A stretch of 64,000 bases of DNA from Flavihumibacter cheonanensis. GTDB taxonomy: Bacteria > Bacteroidota > Bacteroidia > Chitinophagales > Chitinophagaceae. The translations under genes and the position numbers were made by a program. Under the pieces are notes generated by a model, which was not told the origin of the DNA, did no database searches, and saw only the letters and a list, made by a program, of their open reading frames with translations. Below are positions 44,540 to 54,053 of the stretch, in pieces. Location of the stretch: contig NZ_JAKRWF010000006.1 of NCBI RefSeq assembly GCF_022352215.1, positions 1 through 64,000 on the forward strand. The letters run 5' to 3'. Each line of letters begins with the position of its first letter. Within the stretch, counting starts at the first letter, position 1.

Positions 44540-45628
44540 ATGAAAAGAATATGGCTTCTTACCGTTTTCATTTTTCTGTTTTCCTTGCCTGCAGTGTTGG
44601 CTCAGGAAAGATTTACTGTAACTGGAAAAGTGCTGGACTCAGCCAGTCAGCAACCTCTAAAAGGTGCATCTGTATTTTGCCAGAATACCACTTTTGGAGT
44701 TATTACCAATAATGATGGTGAATTCAGTATTTCACTACCTAAAGGCGGATACGATCTGGTAGTTTCATTTACCGGATATCAGTCGGGAGAACAGCGCATC
44801 AATGCTTCCAATACAGAACCTTTGTTCATTCAACTGATCCCAAAGGATAATAGTATGGAGTCAGTAACTGTTGCGGGCAGTAATGAAGTGCCTGATGGAT
44901 GGAATAAATACGGAAGTTTTTTTAAAGAGCAGTTTTTGGGCACAACTATCAATGCCAGGGAATGTGAACTGGAAAATCCGGAAGCACTGCGTTTTTTCTA
45001 CAGCAAAAAAAGAAATCGGTTAAAAGTGCTGGCAAAGGAAGAGCTCCGGATAGTGAACCGTGCACTGGGTTATAAAATCCGTTATGGACTTGATTCCCTG
45101 AGTTACGAATACGGCACTAAAGTCTCCACTTTCAGTGGGTACCCATTTTATGAAACTATGAATGGCACTCCGGAAGAAGAAGCTGTATGGGAAAAGAACC
45201 GGAATAAAGCATATAAGGGAAGTAAGTTGCATTTTATGCGCAGCTGGCATGCGAAAACCATAGAGGAAGAAGGGTTTGTGCTAGAGCAAGTTACCAATCA
45301 GGATGCGCGTGAATTTGAATCAGCCCGTCTGCCCGAATACTATGATACCAGTTTTTATTTTAAAGACAGTGGGGTAGTTGAAATTCTGTTACCTGGAAAA
45401 TTCCGGATCAAGTACTACAAAGAGATGCCAGATCCGGCTTTTGTAAAGTTTTATAAACTGCCTCCACATATCCGGGTACAGTTAACTGTATTGGATATCC
45501 TGGACGATTTTGTTATTGAAGAAAACGGTTACTGGTGGGAACAGGCAGACCTGATCAATACCGGTTACTGGAGTTATGAACGCATTGCAGATGCTGTGCC
45601 TTATGATTATAGCCCGCAAAGAGAATAG
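44540..45628 (+). CDS. Carboxypeptidase-like regulatory domain-containing protein
   Basis: Exported protein of 362 residues. Signal peptide ends VLAQ; residues about 25-110 are a carboxypeptidase-D-regulatory-like domain (GKVLDSASQQPLKGASV, FGVITNNDGEFSI). The remaining 250 residues match an uncharacterised Bacteroidota domain family often attached to this fold and carry no catalytic motif I can see. No barrel. It may bind to the envelope or to surface glycans (inference). Convergent with lpxD, stop codons 3 bases apart. Confidence 0.85.
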   Translation: MKRIWLLTVFIFLFSLPAVLAQERFTVTGKVLDSASQQPLKGASVFCQNTTFGVITNNDGEFSISLPKGGYDLVVSFTGYQSGEQRINASNTEPLFIQLIPKDNSMESVTVAGSNEVPDGWNKYGSFFKEQFLGTTINARECELENPEALRFFYSKKRNRLKVLAKEELRIVNRALGYKIRYGLDSLSYEYGTKVSTFSGYPFYETMNGTPEEEAVWEKNRNKAYKGSKLHFMRSWHAKTIEEEGFVLEQVTNQDAREFESARLPEYYDTSFYFKDSGVVEILLPGKFRIKYYKEMPDPAFVKFYKLPPHIRVQLTVLDILDDFVIEENGYWWEQADLINTGYWSYERIADAVPYDYSPQRE

Positions 45629-45631
45629 CAA

Positions 45632-46576
45632 TCAGGCATTCAGTTTCTTCCATATTTCGGGAATTCGTTTGATCCAAACGAGTTCCCTTTTTTTTGTGGA
45701 TGCATCTTCAGCGGGTGAGCCAAAATAAACCTTACCGGCTTCCAGATCTCCGCCTACACCAGACTGAGCCAGCACAATTGCATTTTTGCCGATCGTGAGT
45801 GTTTTACTCACGCCAACCTGTCCCCATAAAATCACACCATCTTCTATAGTGGTAGCACCTGCAATCCCCACCTGTGCAGCAAATAAACAGTTTTTTCCTA
45901 TGATGGTATCATGACCAATATGAACCATGTTGTCGAGTTTGGTTCCTTTTCCGATACGGGTATCGTGACTAACTCCACGATCTATAGTACAACCCGCACC
46001 AATTTCAACCTGGTCTTCAATGATTACTCTGCCACAACTTTCCATTTTTTTATACCAGACTTCACGGTCCTTTTTCCCGTTGTAGTAAAATGCATCAGAT
46101 CCGATAACGGAACCGGACTGAATGATGACGTTGTCGCCAATAATGCAATGATCCAGGATGGAAACATTTGGATGAATCCGGCAGTTTTTTCCTATCTCGA
46201 CCTGGTGACCAATGAAAACATTTGGCGCGATATAACTGCCTTCACCGATTTTTGCACTCTCTGCAACGGAACGAAGCGCAGGCTGAAAGGGTCTGAAATG
46301 AGCCACAATGGTAAGATAAGCTTCGAATGGATTTTCTACTACCAGTAAGGCTTTCCCATCAGGCACACTAACCTTGTCTGTATTGATGATGATAAAAGTT
46401 GCAGCAGACTGAATACATTTCTGATAATACTTGGGATGGTCAACAAAAACCAGGTCGCCCTTTTCTACGCGATGTATTTCGTTGATACCTGTTGCCTGTC
46501 CGTTTTTATTGCCAATTACAGTTGCATTAATCAGGTCGGCAATCCAGGTGATAGCAACAGGTGAAGGAAACTGCAT
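45632..46576 (-). CDS. lpxD: UDP-3-O-(3-hydroxymyristoyl)glucosamine N-acyltransferase
   Basis: Third step of lipid A synthesis; 314 residues. Seen: N-terminal uridine-binding domain (about 1-100) and a left-handed parallel beta helix of hexapeptide repeats (for example GENCRIHPN-type, [12 protein letters not shown]) with the catalytic His in [16 protein letters not shown]. The open helix ends with a short C-terminal helix (KKLNA). A TACCTTTG element on the minus strand at 46592-46599 probably drives it. Confidence 0.95.
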   Translation of the reverse strand: MQFPSPVAITWIADLINATVIGNKNGQATGINEIHRVEKGDLVFVDHPKYYQKCIQSAATFIIINTDKVSVPDGKALLVVENPFEAYLTIVAHFRPFQPALRSVAESAKIGEGSYIAPNVFIGHQVEIGKNCRIHPNVSILDHCIIGDNVIIQSGSVIGSDAFYYNGKKDREVWYKKMESCGRVIIEDQVEIGAGCTIDRGVSHDTRIGKGTKLDNMVHIGHDTIIGKNCLFAAQVGIAGATTIEDGVILWGQVGVSKTLTIGKNAIVLAQSGVGGDLEAGKVYFGSPAEDASTKKRELVWIKRIPEIWKKLNA

Positions 46577-46591
46577 AGTTTAAAATTTGAA

Positions 46592-46599
46592 CAAAGGTA
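46592..46599 (-). promoter_or_regulatory. Candidate -7 element (TAnnTTTG) for lpxD
   Basis: TACCTTTG on the minus strand, 15 bases before the lpxD ATG. No matching -33 is seen. Confidence 0.4.
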
Positions 46600-46711
46600 A
46601 TTGCATTGAATTGGATTGATAAAGTCCATCCTTTTCCACAGACGGAAATAAAATGTGAATAAAATTTTTGTAAATATTTTTTTCAATAGAGAAAATTATT
46701 TTTAATATTGT

Positions 46712-46784
46712 GTAGGGAATTTCTGTTCCCTACTTACTAACCCATCATAATAATAAAGCTCGGTTTACTCCCGGGCTTTTTTTT
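46712..46784 (+). ncRNA. Candidate small RNA or attenuator leader before rluE
   Basis: Two hairpins in about 73 bases. First: 46712-46733, stem GTAGGGAA/TTCCCTAC (8 perfect pairs) with a 6-base loop. Second: 46756-46778, stem AAGCTCGG/CCGGGCTT (8 pairs, one G-T) followed by T8, a textbook terminator ending 5 bases before the rluE ATG. A TAATATTG near 46703 resembles a -7 element. The region lies between divergent lpxD and rluE. Either a short RNA ends here, or the terminator attenuates rluE. I cannot name a known RNA family. Confidence 0.5.
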
Positions 46785-46788
46785 ATAC

Positions 46789-47373
46789 ATGTTATTCTAC
46801 TTCGTACTATACAAACCTTACGAGGTTTTATCACAATTCAGCAGTGAAGGAGATAAGAAAACGCTGAAAGATATTTGCTCAGTGCCGACGGATGTTTATC
46901 CGGTTGGCAGGTTAGATTATGATAGCGAAGGATTGTTGTTGCTCACAAACGACCGGACAATGAATGCTGCACTTCTGCAACCTGCAAAGGGGCATTCCCG
47001 TACCTACCTGGTGCAAGTGGAAGGTGCAATAACCAGCCAGGCATTACAGCAATTACAGCATGGTGTTGAGATTTCAGTGAATGGAACAACCTATCTGACC
47101 AGGCCTGCAAAAGTGAGACTATTGGAAAAAGAGCCAGTCGTACCTGAACGAAATCCGCCAATCCGATATCGAAAAAACATACCGACCAGTTGGATTGAAT
47201 TGACCTTGACAGAAGGGAAGAATCGCCAGGTAAGAAAGATGACGGCTAAAACCGGTTTCCCAACGCTTCGGCTAATACGCTACCGGATTGGAAACTTAAG
47301 TGCCGATGGCTGGGAATCGGGCGAACTCAGAACCTATTCCAAAAAGGAACTAACGGCTCTGGTATTTGCGTAG
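46789..47373 (+). CDS. Pseudouridine synthase, RluE/RsuA family
   Basis: Isomerises a specific uridine in rRNA; 194 residues, the short RluE type without an S4 domain. Seen: ILYKP-like VLYKPYEVLSQF, the catalytic Asp in VGRLDYDSEGLLLLT, and LTEGKNRQVRKM. ATG at 46789 directly follows a terminator T-tract and no Shine-Dalgarno is present, so translation may depend on a leader structure. 23S rRNA U2457 is the target of E. coli RluE; the target here is assumed. Confidence 0.92.
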   Translation: MLFYFVLYKPYEVLSQFSSEGDKKTLKDICSVPTDVYPVGRLDYDSEGLLLLTNDRTMNAALLQPAKGHSRTYLVQVEGAITSQALQQLQHGVEISVNGTTYLTRPAKVRLLEKEPVVPERNPPIRYRKNIPTSWIELTLTEGKNRQVRKMTAKTGFPTLRLIRYRIGNLSADGWESGELRTYSKKELTALVFA

Positions 47374-47418
47374 CCATAGTCAATAGATTCCTTACCTTGC
47401 CCAATAAAACAGATTCTC

Positions 47419-48294
47419 ATGCTGAAATCAATGACCGGATTTGGAAGAGCTGAACGGAATGTCGGAGACAAAACATTTTTGATAGACATCAAATCATTGA
47501 ACGGGAAACAATTTGATTGTTCCCTGAAAATGCCTGCATTTATTAAACCTTTCGAGTTTGATATCCGTAAGCGCCTTTCTGAAAAACTGCAAAGAGGAAC
47601 CATCGATTGCACCATCAGCCTGAAGCAAACCGGAACTGCAAAACCCGTAAGTATTAATATCTCGCTGGCAAAAGCTTACTTTCAGCCGATTGCTGAACTT
47701 TCCAAAGAGTTGGGGTTGGACGATTCCCATATTCTGGGAAATATATTAAAGCTTCCCGAGGTTATTACTCCAACCTCTGATACATTGACAGAGGACGAAT
47801 GGCTGGTTTTTCAGTCGATCCTCGATGAAGCTGCAGATGACCTGAACCAGCATCGCCTGAAAGAAGGAAAAGTGCTGGAGGCTGATCTGCTGAACAGGAT
47901 TTCCAACATCGAAAAGCAGGAGGAACTGATTGCAGCGTTGGAACCGAAGCGGAAGTTGAAGATTCGGGAGGGGCTGGTAAAACTGCTGGAAGAAAATGTA
48001 GGCGCAGAACAGTATGACAAGAACCGATTGGAGCAGGAGATTATTTACTACATCGAGAAAATTGATATAAGTGAAGAACAGGTTCGGCTGAAGAACCATT
48101 GTGACTATTTCCGCACCCTCCTTCGTGATAACGATGCGGAAATCGGGAAAAAGCTTTCATTCCTGCTCCAGGAAATTGGCAGAGAAATTAATACCACCGG
48201 GGCCAAAGCCTATGACTCCACTATCCAGCAATCGGTAGTGCTGATGAAAGATGAGCTGGAAAAAGCAAAGGAGCAGGTTCTGAATGTCTTATAA
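47419..48294 (+). CDS. YicC family endoribonuclease-like protein
   Basis: YicC/YloC family, 291 residues. Seen: SMTGFGRAE at the start, DIKSLNGKQFDC (usual RSVNHR block altered), the DUF1732 part with EEQVRLKNHCDYF and the closing GREINTTGAKAYDSTIQQ. Some members cut RNA in vitro; the cellular role is not settled. It lies 15 bases before gldH. Confidence 0.93.
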   Translation: MLKSMTGFGRAERNVGDKTFLIDIKSLNGKQFDCSLKMPAFIKPFEFDIRKRLSEKLQRGTIDCTISLKQTGTAKPVSINISLAKAYFQPIAELSKELGLDDSHILGNILKLPEVITPTSDTLTEDEWLVFQSILDEAADDLNQHRLKEGKVLEADLLNRISNIEKQEELIAALEPKRKLKIREGLVKLLEENVGAEQYDKNRLEQEIIYYIEKIDISEEQVRLKNHCDYFRTLLRDNDAEIGKKLSFLLQEIGREINTTGAKAYDSTIQQSVVLMKDELEKAKEQVLNVL

Positions 48295-48309
48295 GCTATT
48301 TTTACGGAT

Positions 48310-48783
48310 ATGAAAAGATTCCATTTTGCATGGCTTCCGGTTTTGATGCTATTGTTTGTTTCCTGTCAAACCATTGACGTATTTGAACGCAACGCAACGC
48401 TGGAAAATCATAGCTGGCAGGTTGCTGATAAGCCATCTTTCGAATTCAATATTACAGATACTGTATCACGATATAATATTTTTGTAGTAGTGCGTCATGC
48501 AGATGCATACCGCTATAATAATTTGTGGTTGAATATCCATACCCGGGCGCCTGGTGATTCTGTATCACAGGTGCAGGCCCTTGATCTGCAATTGGCAACC
48601 AATGATAAAGGTTGGTTGGGTACAGGAATGGATGATATTTATGAACACCGGGTTCGAATTTCCCAGGCTCCTGTTTCATTGAAAGCTGGTACTTACCAAT
48701 TCAAGTTGGAACAGATCATGCGCGATGATCCGCTGGAACATATCTTAAATGTGGGAGTTCGGGTCGAAAAAGCTCCTGACTAA
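48310..48783 (+). CDS. gldH: Gliding motility lipoprotein GldH
   Basis: Lipoprotein of 157 residues, lipobox FVSC (Cys19). Seen: TIDVFERNATLENHSWQ, the central NIFVVVRHADAYRYNNLWLNIHT and HILNVGVRVEKAP at the end, all typical of GldH. It is required for gliding in Flavobacteria. Followed 2 bases later by a histidine kinase gene. Confidence 0.93.
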   Translation: MKRFHFAWLPVLMLLFVSCQTIDVFERNATLENHSWQVADKPSFEFNITDTVSRYNIFVVVRHADAYRYNNLWLNIHTRAPGDSVSQVQALDLQLATNDKGWLGTGMDDIYEHRVRISQAPVSLKAGTYQFKLEQIMRDDPLEHILNVGVRVEKAPD

Positions 48784-48785
48784 TT

Positions 48786-49769
48786 ATGCCTTTCCGCTTT
48801 TTACCCAAACAGAAACTGGCATTAGCTACCATTCTCTATTGGGTTTTGCTATTGTATATCATAGCTGCCTTGCTTTTCTGGTATATCCGGTTACAGGAGC
48901 AAAGCAACCAGATGGCTAATTACCGGCTAATGGAACTGGTTGCTGATGATCCGCAATACCTTAAAAAAGTGGAACAGATCAATGAAGAGTCCATTCGTAA
49001 AACACACCAGTACCGTGGAGAAGGGGCTACCTTTTTATTCATCATTCTCGTGGGAGCTGTTTTTGTTTTCAGGGCTGTACGGCGGCAGTTTAAAGTTGCC
49101 CAGCAGCAACAGAATTTCATGATGGCTATTACCCATGAACTGAAAACACCAATTGCAGTAGCCAAACTGAACCTGGAAACTCTTCAGAAACACAAACTGG
49201 ATGAAGCGAAAAAAGAGAAACTACTCCGGATGACCCTTCAGGAAACCAACCGGCTCAATACACTTACCAACAATATTCTTATTTCATCCCAACTGGAAGG
49301 AGGTGGTTACAAGCTCGTAAAGGAAGACCTGGATTTGTCTGCCTTGATTTCCCGGCTGGTTATGGATTTTAAACAACGGTTTCCAGACCGCAACTGGATC
49401 CTTGAGATACCTGATTCTATTTATCTCAAAGCCGATCCGTTACTTATCCAGATTCTGATCAATAACCTGCTGGACAATGCTGTTAAATATAGTCCCAGGT
49501 CAGCAGCAGTTCAGGTGAAGTTAGCACTGGGTACAACTAATATTGAAATGTCAATAGCAGACCAGGGACCCGGAATACCAGATGAAGAAAAAGGGAAAAT
49601 TTTTAAGCGGTTTTATCGAATCGGGAATGAATCCGTACGAACCACCCAGGGAACGGGATTGGGTCTCTATCTCTGCAAAAAAATAACGACAGATCACCGT
49701 GGCTCCATTCGGGTTTCAGACAATCATCCCGTTGGTGCTAACTTTATAGTTCAGTTACCCAACAATTAA
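48786..49769 (+). CDS. Sensor histidine kinase
   Basis: Two-component kinase of 327 residues. Two transmembrane helices (about 13-35 and 82-100) enclose a small periplasmic loop of about 45 residues. Then HisKA with the phospho-acceptor His117 in MAITHELKTPIA, N box NNLLDNAVKYS, G1 DQGPGIPD, F box and G2 GTGLGLYL. The short loop suggests that the signal is membrane-proximal. It is paired with the regulator 5 bases downstream and preceded by gldH. Confidence 0.95.
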   Translation: MPFRFLPKQKLALATILYWVLLLYIIAALLFWYIRLQEQSNQMANYRLMELVADDPQYLKKVEQINEESIRKTHQYRGEGATFLFIILVGAVFVFRAVRRQFKVAQQQQNFMMAITHELKTPIAVAKLNLETLQKHKLDEAKKEKLLRMTLQETNRLNTLTNNILISSQLEGGGYKLVKEDLDLSALISRLVMDFKQRFPDRNWILEIPDSIYLKADPLLIQILINNLLDNAVKYSPRSAAVQVKLALGTTNIEMSIADQGPGIPDEEKGKIFKRFYRIGNESVRTTQGTGLGLYLCKKITTDHRGSIRVSDNHPVGANFIVQLPNN

Positions 49770-49774
49770 ACAAC

Positions 49775-50482
49775 ATGGCAGACACTATATCCATATTGCT
49801 GGTTGAAGATGAAGAAAACCTGCATGAGGCATTAAAACTGAACCTTGAACTGGAAGGATATGAAGTAAGTTCAGCCTATGATGGTTTATCAGCTGTAAAG
49901 GCTGTTCAGCAGGAGTATTTCGATCTGGTTATATTGGATATCATGCTTCCGGGCATGGACGGACTCACCGTCCTGGAATCCATTCGCATTCAGCACAATG
50001 AAGTGCCCATATTAATTTTAAGTGCTAAAAACAGTAGTGCTGACCGGGTTACAGGTTTAAAAAAAGGAGCCGATGATTACCTGACCAAACCATTTAACCT
50101 GGAAGAATTAATGTTAAGGGTCCATAAACTGATTCAAAAAAATAAAAAATTAAAGGATAAGGATACCATTGGAGATACCTACCAGTTTGGACCCAATAAA
50201 ATTGATTTCAGGGCGCAGGAAGCTACCACTCAGGACGGACAAAAGATCCAGCTCAGTAAAAAGGAAGCTATGTTATTGAAACTGCTTATCGAAAACAAAA
50301 ACGAAGTGGTGCCGAGGGAGAAGATCCTACAGACTGTTTGGGGATACAATGTATACCCGACTACGCGTACCATTGATAATTTCATTCTTAGCTTCCGCAA
50401 ATATTTCGAAGAAGATAGCCGTAATCCTAAATATTTTCACTCCGTGAGAGGGGTGGGTTATAAATACGCGGAAAATGAATGA
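49775..50482 (+). CDS. Response regulator transcription factor (OmpR family)
   Basis: DNA-binding regulator of 235 residues. Receiver domain (1-120) with phospho-acceptor Asp55 in LVILDIMLPG, acidic pocket ED at 11-12 and conserved Lys in DYLTKPFN. C-terminal winged helix (about 135-232) with KEAMLLKLLIENKNEVVPRE and the GVGYKY end. Partner of the upstream kinase. Convergent with batD; 3 bases between stop codons. Confidence 0.96.
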   Translation: MADTISILLVEDEENLHEALKLNLELEGYEVSSAYDGLSAVKAVQQEYFDLVILDIMLPGMDGLTVLESIRIQHNEVPILILSAKNSSADRVTGLKKGADDYLTKPFNLEELMLRVHKLIQKNKKLKDKDTIGDTYQFGPNKIDFRAQEATTQDGQKIQLSKKEAMLLKLLIENKNEVVPREKILQTVWGYNVYPTTRTIDNFILSFRKYFEEDSRNPKYFHSVRGVGYKYAENE

Positions 50483-50485
50483 GCG

Positions 50486-52324
50486 TCAGGATTGCTGCAC
50501 TTTAGTTAGTAATCCTTCTACTTCAATCAAAATAGCTGCAGCATCCGCATCTGCTAATCCAGGTGCATACAAAGCCCACTCGCAACGATTCCAGATCGAA
50601 TCAAGCGCGGCCAGGTCAGCATCACTCCAACCCCTTGCTTTCAGCATCGGAATTACGGTTTCTTTCTTTCTTTCAGATGGAGTAAGTTCAAAATGATCGC
50701 CGATGCAATTCCAGATGCTTGTTTCCAATTCCTTGAAGAAAAGTACCGGATCCTCTTTTCCTGCTGCCCATCTGGGCGGTATCAGATAGTCCGATATTGT
50801 TCTATGTACAGGTTCCAGCTTAATAGATTCAGATTGAAGCGGGGCTGGATTTTCAAGAGGTTTGCCTGGTTTTTTTCTTGCCATTATGAGCCAGATCATG
50901 CCGCCAAAAACCAGCAAGCCTACACCTATGATTATGAGTTTATCTGGAGATAAAACCGGTTCTGAAATTTGTTGTGTCTTGGGTTTCCCTGGTATTCGGT
51001 TAAGGGAGGCTGTTACTGTAAGACGGATACTATCTGTTCTTTGTGTTTGGTATGATTTTGTAGCCGGATCAAAAAAGCTGAATTCAATACCTGGCAATTG
51101 GAAGGTGCCGGGTGTTGAACTGGTAATGGTATAGGTAATTGTTTTTTTACCCTCCATTGGACTAATGCTTTTGTTCAGCTCTTCGGTTATTTGCGGATCA
51201 AAGCTGGTGATGCTATCCGGTAAAAGCCATTCGGGTGCATTGATAAGGGGAAGGTTACCGCTACCTTCAATTTCCAGGATATAGGTCAGGTTTTCACCCG
51301 CTGCTATTTTGTTTGTGGAACTAGTTCCTTTGATGGTGAATTTGCCAACTGCGCCGGAGAAGCTGCCGGGGGCTCCTGGTGGAAGCGGAAGAATGGTTAC
51401 TTTACGAGCCGGACTTGCAACTGTTATCTGGTGTTCTTCCCAACTTCCGGATGCATCTCCCATAAGGTCATCAATCAGTCGTTGTAAGGAACTCCTGTTG
51501 GTTGAACCGGATGTCTGGTCGGTCCGAAGAAAGCGAACCTTGTTTTCCAGTTCAACCGGTTCCAGTTCAAAGGTTCCTTCCTGTAGAGGGATGAGTTGGG
51601 TTTTACGAATGATATGCGATTGGTATTCTTTACCATCCCGTTCCTCAATAGTAGGACCAGCACCGTCCAGTTCGATCATATCGTATACACTGAAGCCATT
51701 CATAGAGGGGCGTTTGCTGACTCTGGAATCGGAACGTAGTCTTGTCAGCAATTTATAGGTGGAAACGATGGATTCTCCAACATATGCAGTGGTCTTGTCG
51801 AGATCCAAAACTACTAGGAGTCCTTTTTTTATCTTCTCTGCAGGCGTTTCTCCAGGTTGAAGAATATAATCTTCCTGGATCTGGCGGCGGTAAGCGCTGA
51901 TGCCCGGATCAATCGGGTAAGGATTAGCCGACTGAGGAGTGGCACTACCAACGTCAATCCTCAACTGGTTTGACTTTGTTCGTTTTCCATTGATGAGTGC
52001 AGTAGCTCCCTGTATGATTAATTTACCGGTACGCTTAGGTCGCAGAATGAATGTCATCGCCTGGTACCTTGAAATTTCACCATTCACCAGGCTCATGCCA
52101 CTTGTTTCAATGGGTCCCTGCAATACATTGAAATCAGAAAACGCTGGTGCTTCAAAAGATTCAATCTGGCTGGCATTTTCGGCAATGAACTGCACTTGAA
52201 GAATATCGTTCAGTCCAATAGACTGCTTATCGGCAAGTGTAGTAAAGCTAACCTGTGCTGTTGAAAAAAATGGCAACAGTAAGAAGAATCCAAACGGAAG
52301 TATTGTAGAAAAACGAAGCTGCAT
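50486..52324 (-). CDS. BatD family protein
   Basis: Membrane-anchored periplasmic protein of 612 residues. Signal peptide ends FSTAQ; several immunoglobulin-like beta domains with QVQFIAENASQIESFEAP at the start and the oxygen-tolerance signature in the middle; one transmembrane helix near 465-485 (LIIIGVGLLVFGGMIWLIM) and a cytoplasmic tail. BatD belongs to the Bat (aerotolerance) system, normally encoded beside batA, batB and a MoxR ATPase; none is in this window. Confidence 0.88.
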   Translation of the reverse strand: MQLRFSTILPFGFFLLLPFFSTAQVSFTTLADKQSIGLNDILQVQFIAENASQIESFEAPAFSDFNVLQGPIETSGMSLVNGEISRYQAMTFILRPKRTGKLIIQGATALINGKRTKSNQLRIDVGSATPQSANPYPIDPGISAYRRQIQEDYILQPGETPAEKIKKGLLVVLDLDKTTAYVGESIVSTYKLLTRLRSDSRVSKRPSMNGFSVYDMIELDGAGPTIEERDGKEYQSHIIRKTQLIPLQEGTFELEPVELENKVRFLRTDQTSGSTNRSSLQRLIDDLMGDASGSWEEHQITVASPARKVTILPLPPGAPGSFSGAVGKFTIKGTSSTNKIAAGENLTYILEIEGSGNLPLINAPEWLLPDSITSFDPQITEELNKSISPMEGKKTITYTITSSTPGTFQLPGIEFSFFDPATKSYQTQRTDSIRLTVTASLNRIPGKPKTQQISEPVLSPDKLIIIGVGLLVFGGMIWLIMARKKPGKPLENPAPLQSESIKLEPVHRTISDYLIPPRWAAGKEDPVLFFKELETSIWNCIGDHFELTPSERKKETVIPMLKARGWSDADLAALDSIWNRCEWALYAPGLADADAAAILIEVEGLLTKVQQS

Positions 52325-52335
52325 GTAAGCACAAA

Positions 52336-53034
52336 TTACAAATCACCTAATTGAGGGCGAAGAATAATGTCTTCAACGCATGCCCTGCTTGACAAACGGC
52401 TGGTGGCAACAATCATCAGGGCAATATCCCGGGCTTCCATCATGCGATCCGGGTCTATTCCTGATCCGGACCAGCTATCTGTATAGGCAGCACCGGGTAG
52501 AACTGCAGTAACCTTTATTCCATGGGGTTTCATTTCTTCCCGAAGGTTTTTGCTAAATCCGAGCAGGGCATATTTGCTGATGCTGTAAGCGCCTCCGTTT
52601 GTGTAAGCGGCAATGGAAGCGATGGAACAGATATTGAAAATATGGCCCGACTTTCTGGCCATCATACCTGGTAAAAAATGACGGGTAAGATGGTAGGCAG
52701 ATAATAAGTTAACGGAAAGAGAAGTTTCTAGCGCACCCTCTTCTTCATTGTGGATGCTTCCTGGTATAAAAAGGCCAGCATTGTTAATCAAAATGTCGGG
52801 AACACCGTGAGATAATACCCATTCGGCAAAATCCCGAACTTCCTCCCGTTTGGAAAGGTCGGTTGGACGAGCTTTAAATTCACTTGCAGGAAACCTGGTC
52901 TGCAAGTCTTTCAGCGTTTCGTATAACTGGAAATCATTCCGGCTGCATAAAAAAAACTGATGTGCTTCTGAAGCAAACTCCTCGGCCACAGCTTTTCCAA
53001 TGCCCTTGCTGGAGCCTGTAATCACAATAATCAT
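52336..53034 (-). CDS. SDR family NAD(P)-dependent oxidoreductase
   Basis: Short-chain dehydrogenase of 232 residues. Seen: TGSSKGIGKAV (NAD(P) binding), NNAG in LINNAGLFIP, catalytic YSISKYALLGF (YxxxK), and Ser in CSIASIAAY. The closest named relatives are ketoacyl reductases, but the substrate is unknown. It lies 11 bases upstream of batD on the same strand. Confidence 0.93.
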   Translation of the reverse strand: MIIVITGSSKGIGKAVAEEFASEAHQFFLCSRNDFQLYETLKDLQTRFPASEFKARPTDLSKREEVRDFAEWVLSHGVPDILINNAGLFIPGSIHNEEEGALETSLSVNLLSAYHLTRHFLPGMMARKSGHIFNICSIASIAAYTNGGAYSISKYALLGFSKNLREEMKPHGIKVTAVLPGAAYTDSWSGSGIDPDRMMEARDIALMIVATSRLSSRACVEDIILRPQLGDL

Positions 53035-53052
53035 GCGTAAATGTACGCCATC

Positions 53053-53973
53053 TTATGCAGTTGTTTTACCGGGTTTTCTTTTAGAATTGCTAAAACGACG
53101 CATAAAGAAAAAGGTGCCGATCATCAACAGTGATCCGGCTGCAATAGGTTTAGGGAACGCAGACAACATACTCTTCTGCTGCTTTCCTGAAATAAGTTCC
53201 TCCAGTTGCCAGTTATCTTCGGAAGTAACCGGCTCTGCCTGATCGGAGTAACGAAATCCTTCCAGGAATTCACTTTGTGACAAGATAAAAGGTAATATCT
53301 TTTTTATAGCAGGTAACTGATCCATTGTACCAACAGCATTAATCTTTAGAACTCCGTTTTTACCGAGTAAGCGAAGGTTGTAATTAACCAGCGATTCATC
53401 GCTTCCATTTACATTGACTTCGGTAGCCCAATAAAGCGCTTTTTTATATTCATCGAAATAGGGGACCATTACCCAGTTTTCAACCTGTAGCGCATTGAAT
53501 CCCAGTTCCAGTCTTTTTTCATTGGCTTCCTGTAACTGTTCGCGAATATTATTAAGCAATTCAAGATGGTCAAATTCTTTCTGATTTTCACTTGAAACAT
53601 ATCCGATCGGAGCATAACTGATTACAAAACTATAATCGTTGTTAATGTTGGATGGCATAAAATCGGATCGAACAATCATGCCGAGAACCTCATCATCCGG
53701 AATATTTCCCCAGATATTTTCAAGAATATACCTGGCCTGATCTGGTTCAATAAAATAATGTCCGTCAGGAACTTTCATTCGAATCGACTGGTCTGAAAAC
53801 CGGAGTTTGCCAGAATGAAATTTCAAAACCTGGTTTATGGAATCTGCCTGTTTTTTGAAAGTCGCCTGAATTTGAATGGCTTCAGAGGATGCCAGCTGAA
53901 CACTGTCAATTGGTTCGGAATAGGCAGACATAGAAGCAATCAGAGCGCTGCCTGCGAGTAGAATTTTGGTCAT
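53053..53973 (-). CDS. DUF2167 domain-containing membrane protein
   Basis: Protein of 306 residues with a signal peptide (ATG at 53973), the DUF2167 domain over about 45-250 (IRMKVPDGHYFI near the start, VENWVMVPYFDEYKKALYWA central) and a transmembrane helix near 275-293 with a basic tail. A longer start at 54009 would be a TTG with unrelated residues. Function unknown; the family is inner-membrane in other bacteria. Confidence 0.87.
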   Translation of the reverse strand: MTKILLAGSALIASMSAYSEPIDSVQLASSEAIQIQATFKKQADSINQVLKFHSGKLRFSDQSIRMKVPDGHYFIEPDQARYILENIWGNIPDDEVLGMIVRSDFMPSNINNDYSFVISYAPIGYVSSENQKEFDHLELLNNIREQLQEANEKRLELGFNALQVENWVMVPYFDEYKKALYWATEVNVNGSDESLVNYNLRLLGKNGVLKINAVGTMDQLPAIKKILPFILSQSEFLEGFRYSDQAEPVTSEDNWQLEELISGKQQKSMLSAFPKPIAAGSLLMIGTFFFMRRFSNSKRKPGKTTA

Positions 53974-54035
53974 AGGGATCAGAATATTTAGGGTGCTACG
54001 GACTGCCAAGATAATAATTCTTTAGAATCATGCAA

Positions 54036-54043
54036 TACCTTTG
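54036..54043 (+). promoter_or_regulatory. Candidate -7 element (TAnnTTTG) for yjjG
   Basis: TACCTTTG 10 bases before the ATG at 54054. It lies inside the longer possible frame that begins at 54030, which argues for the later start. Confidence 0.45.
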
Positions 54044-54053
54044 TCCATCATAT

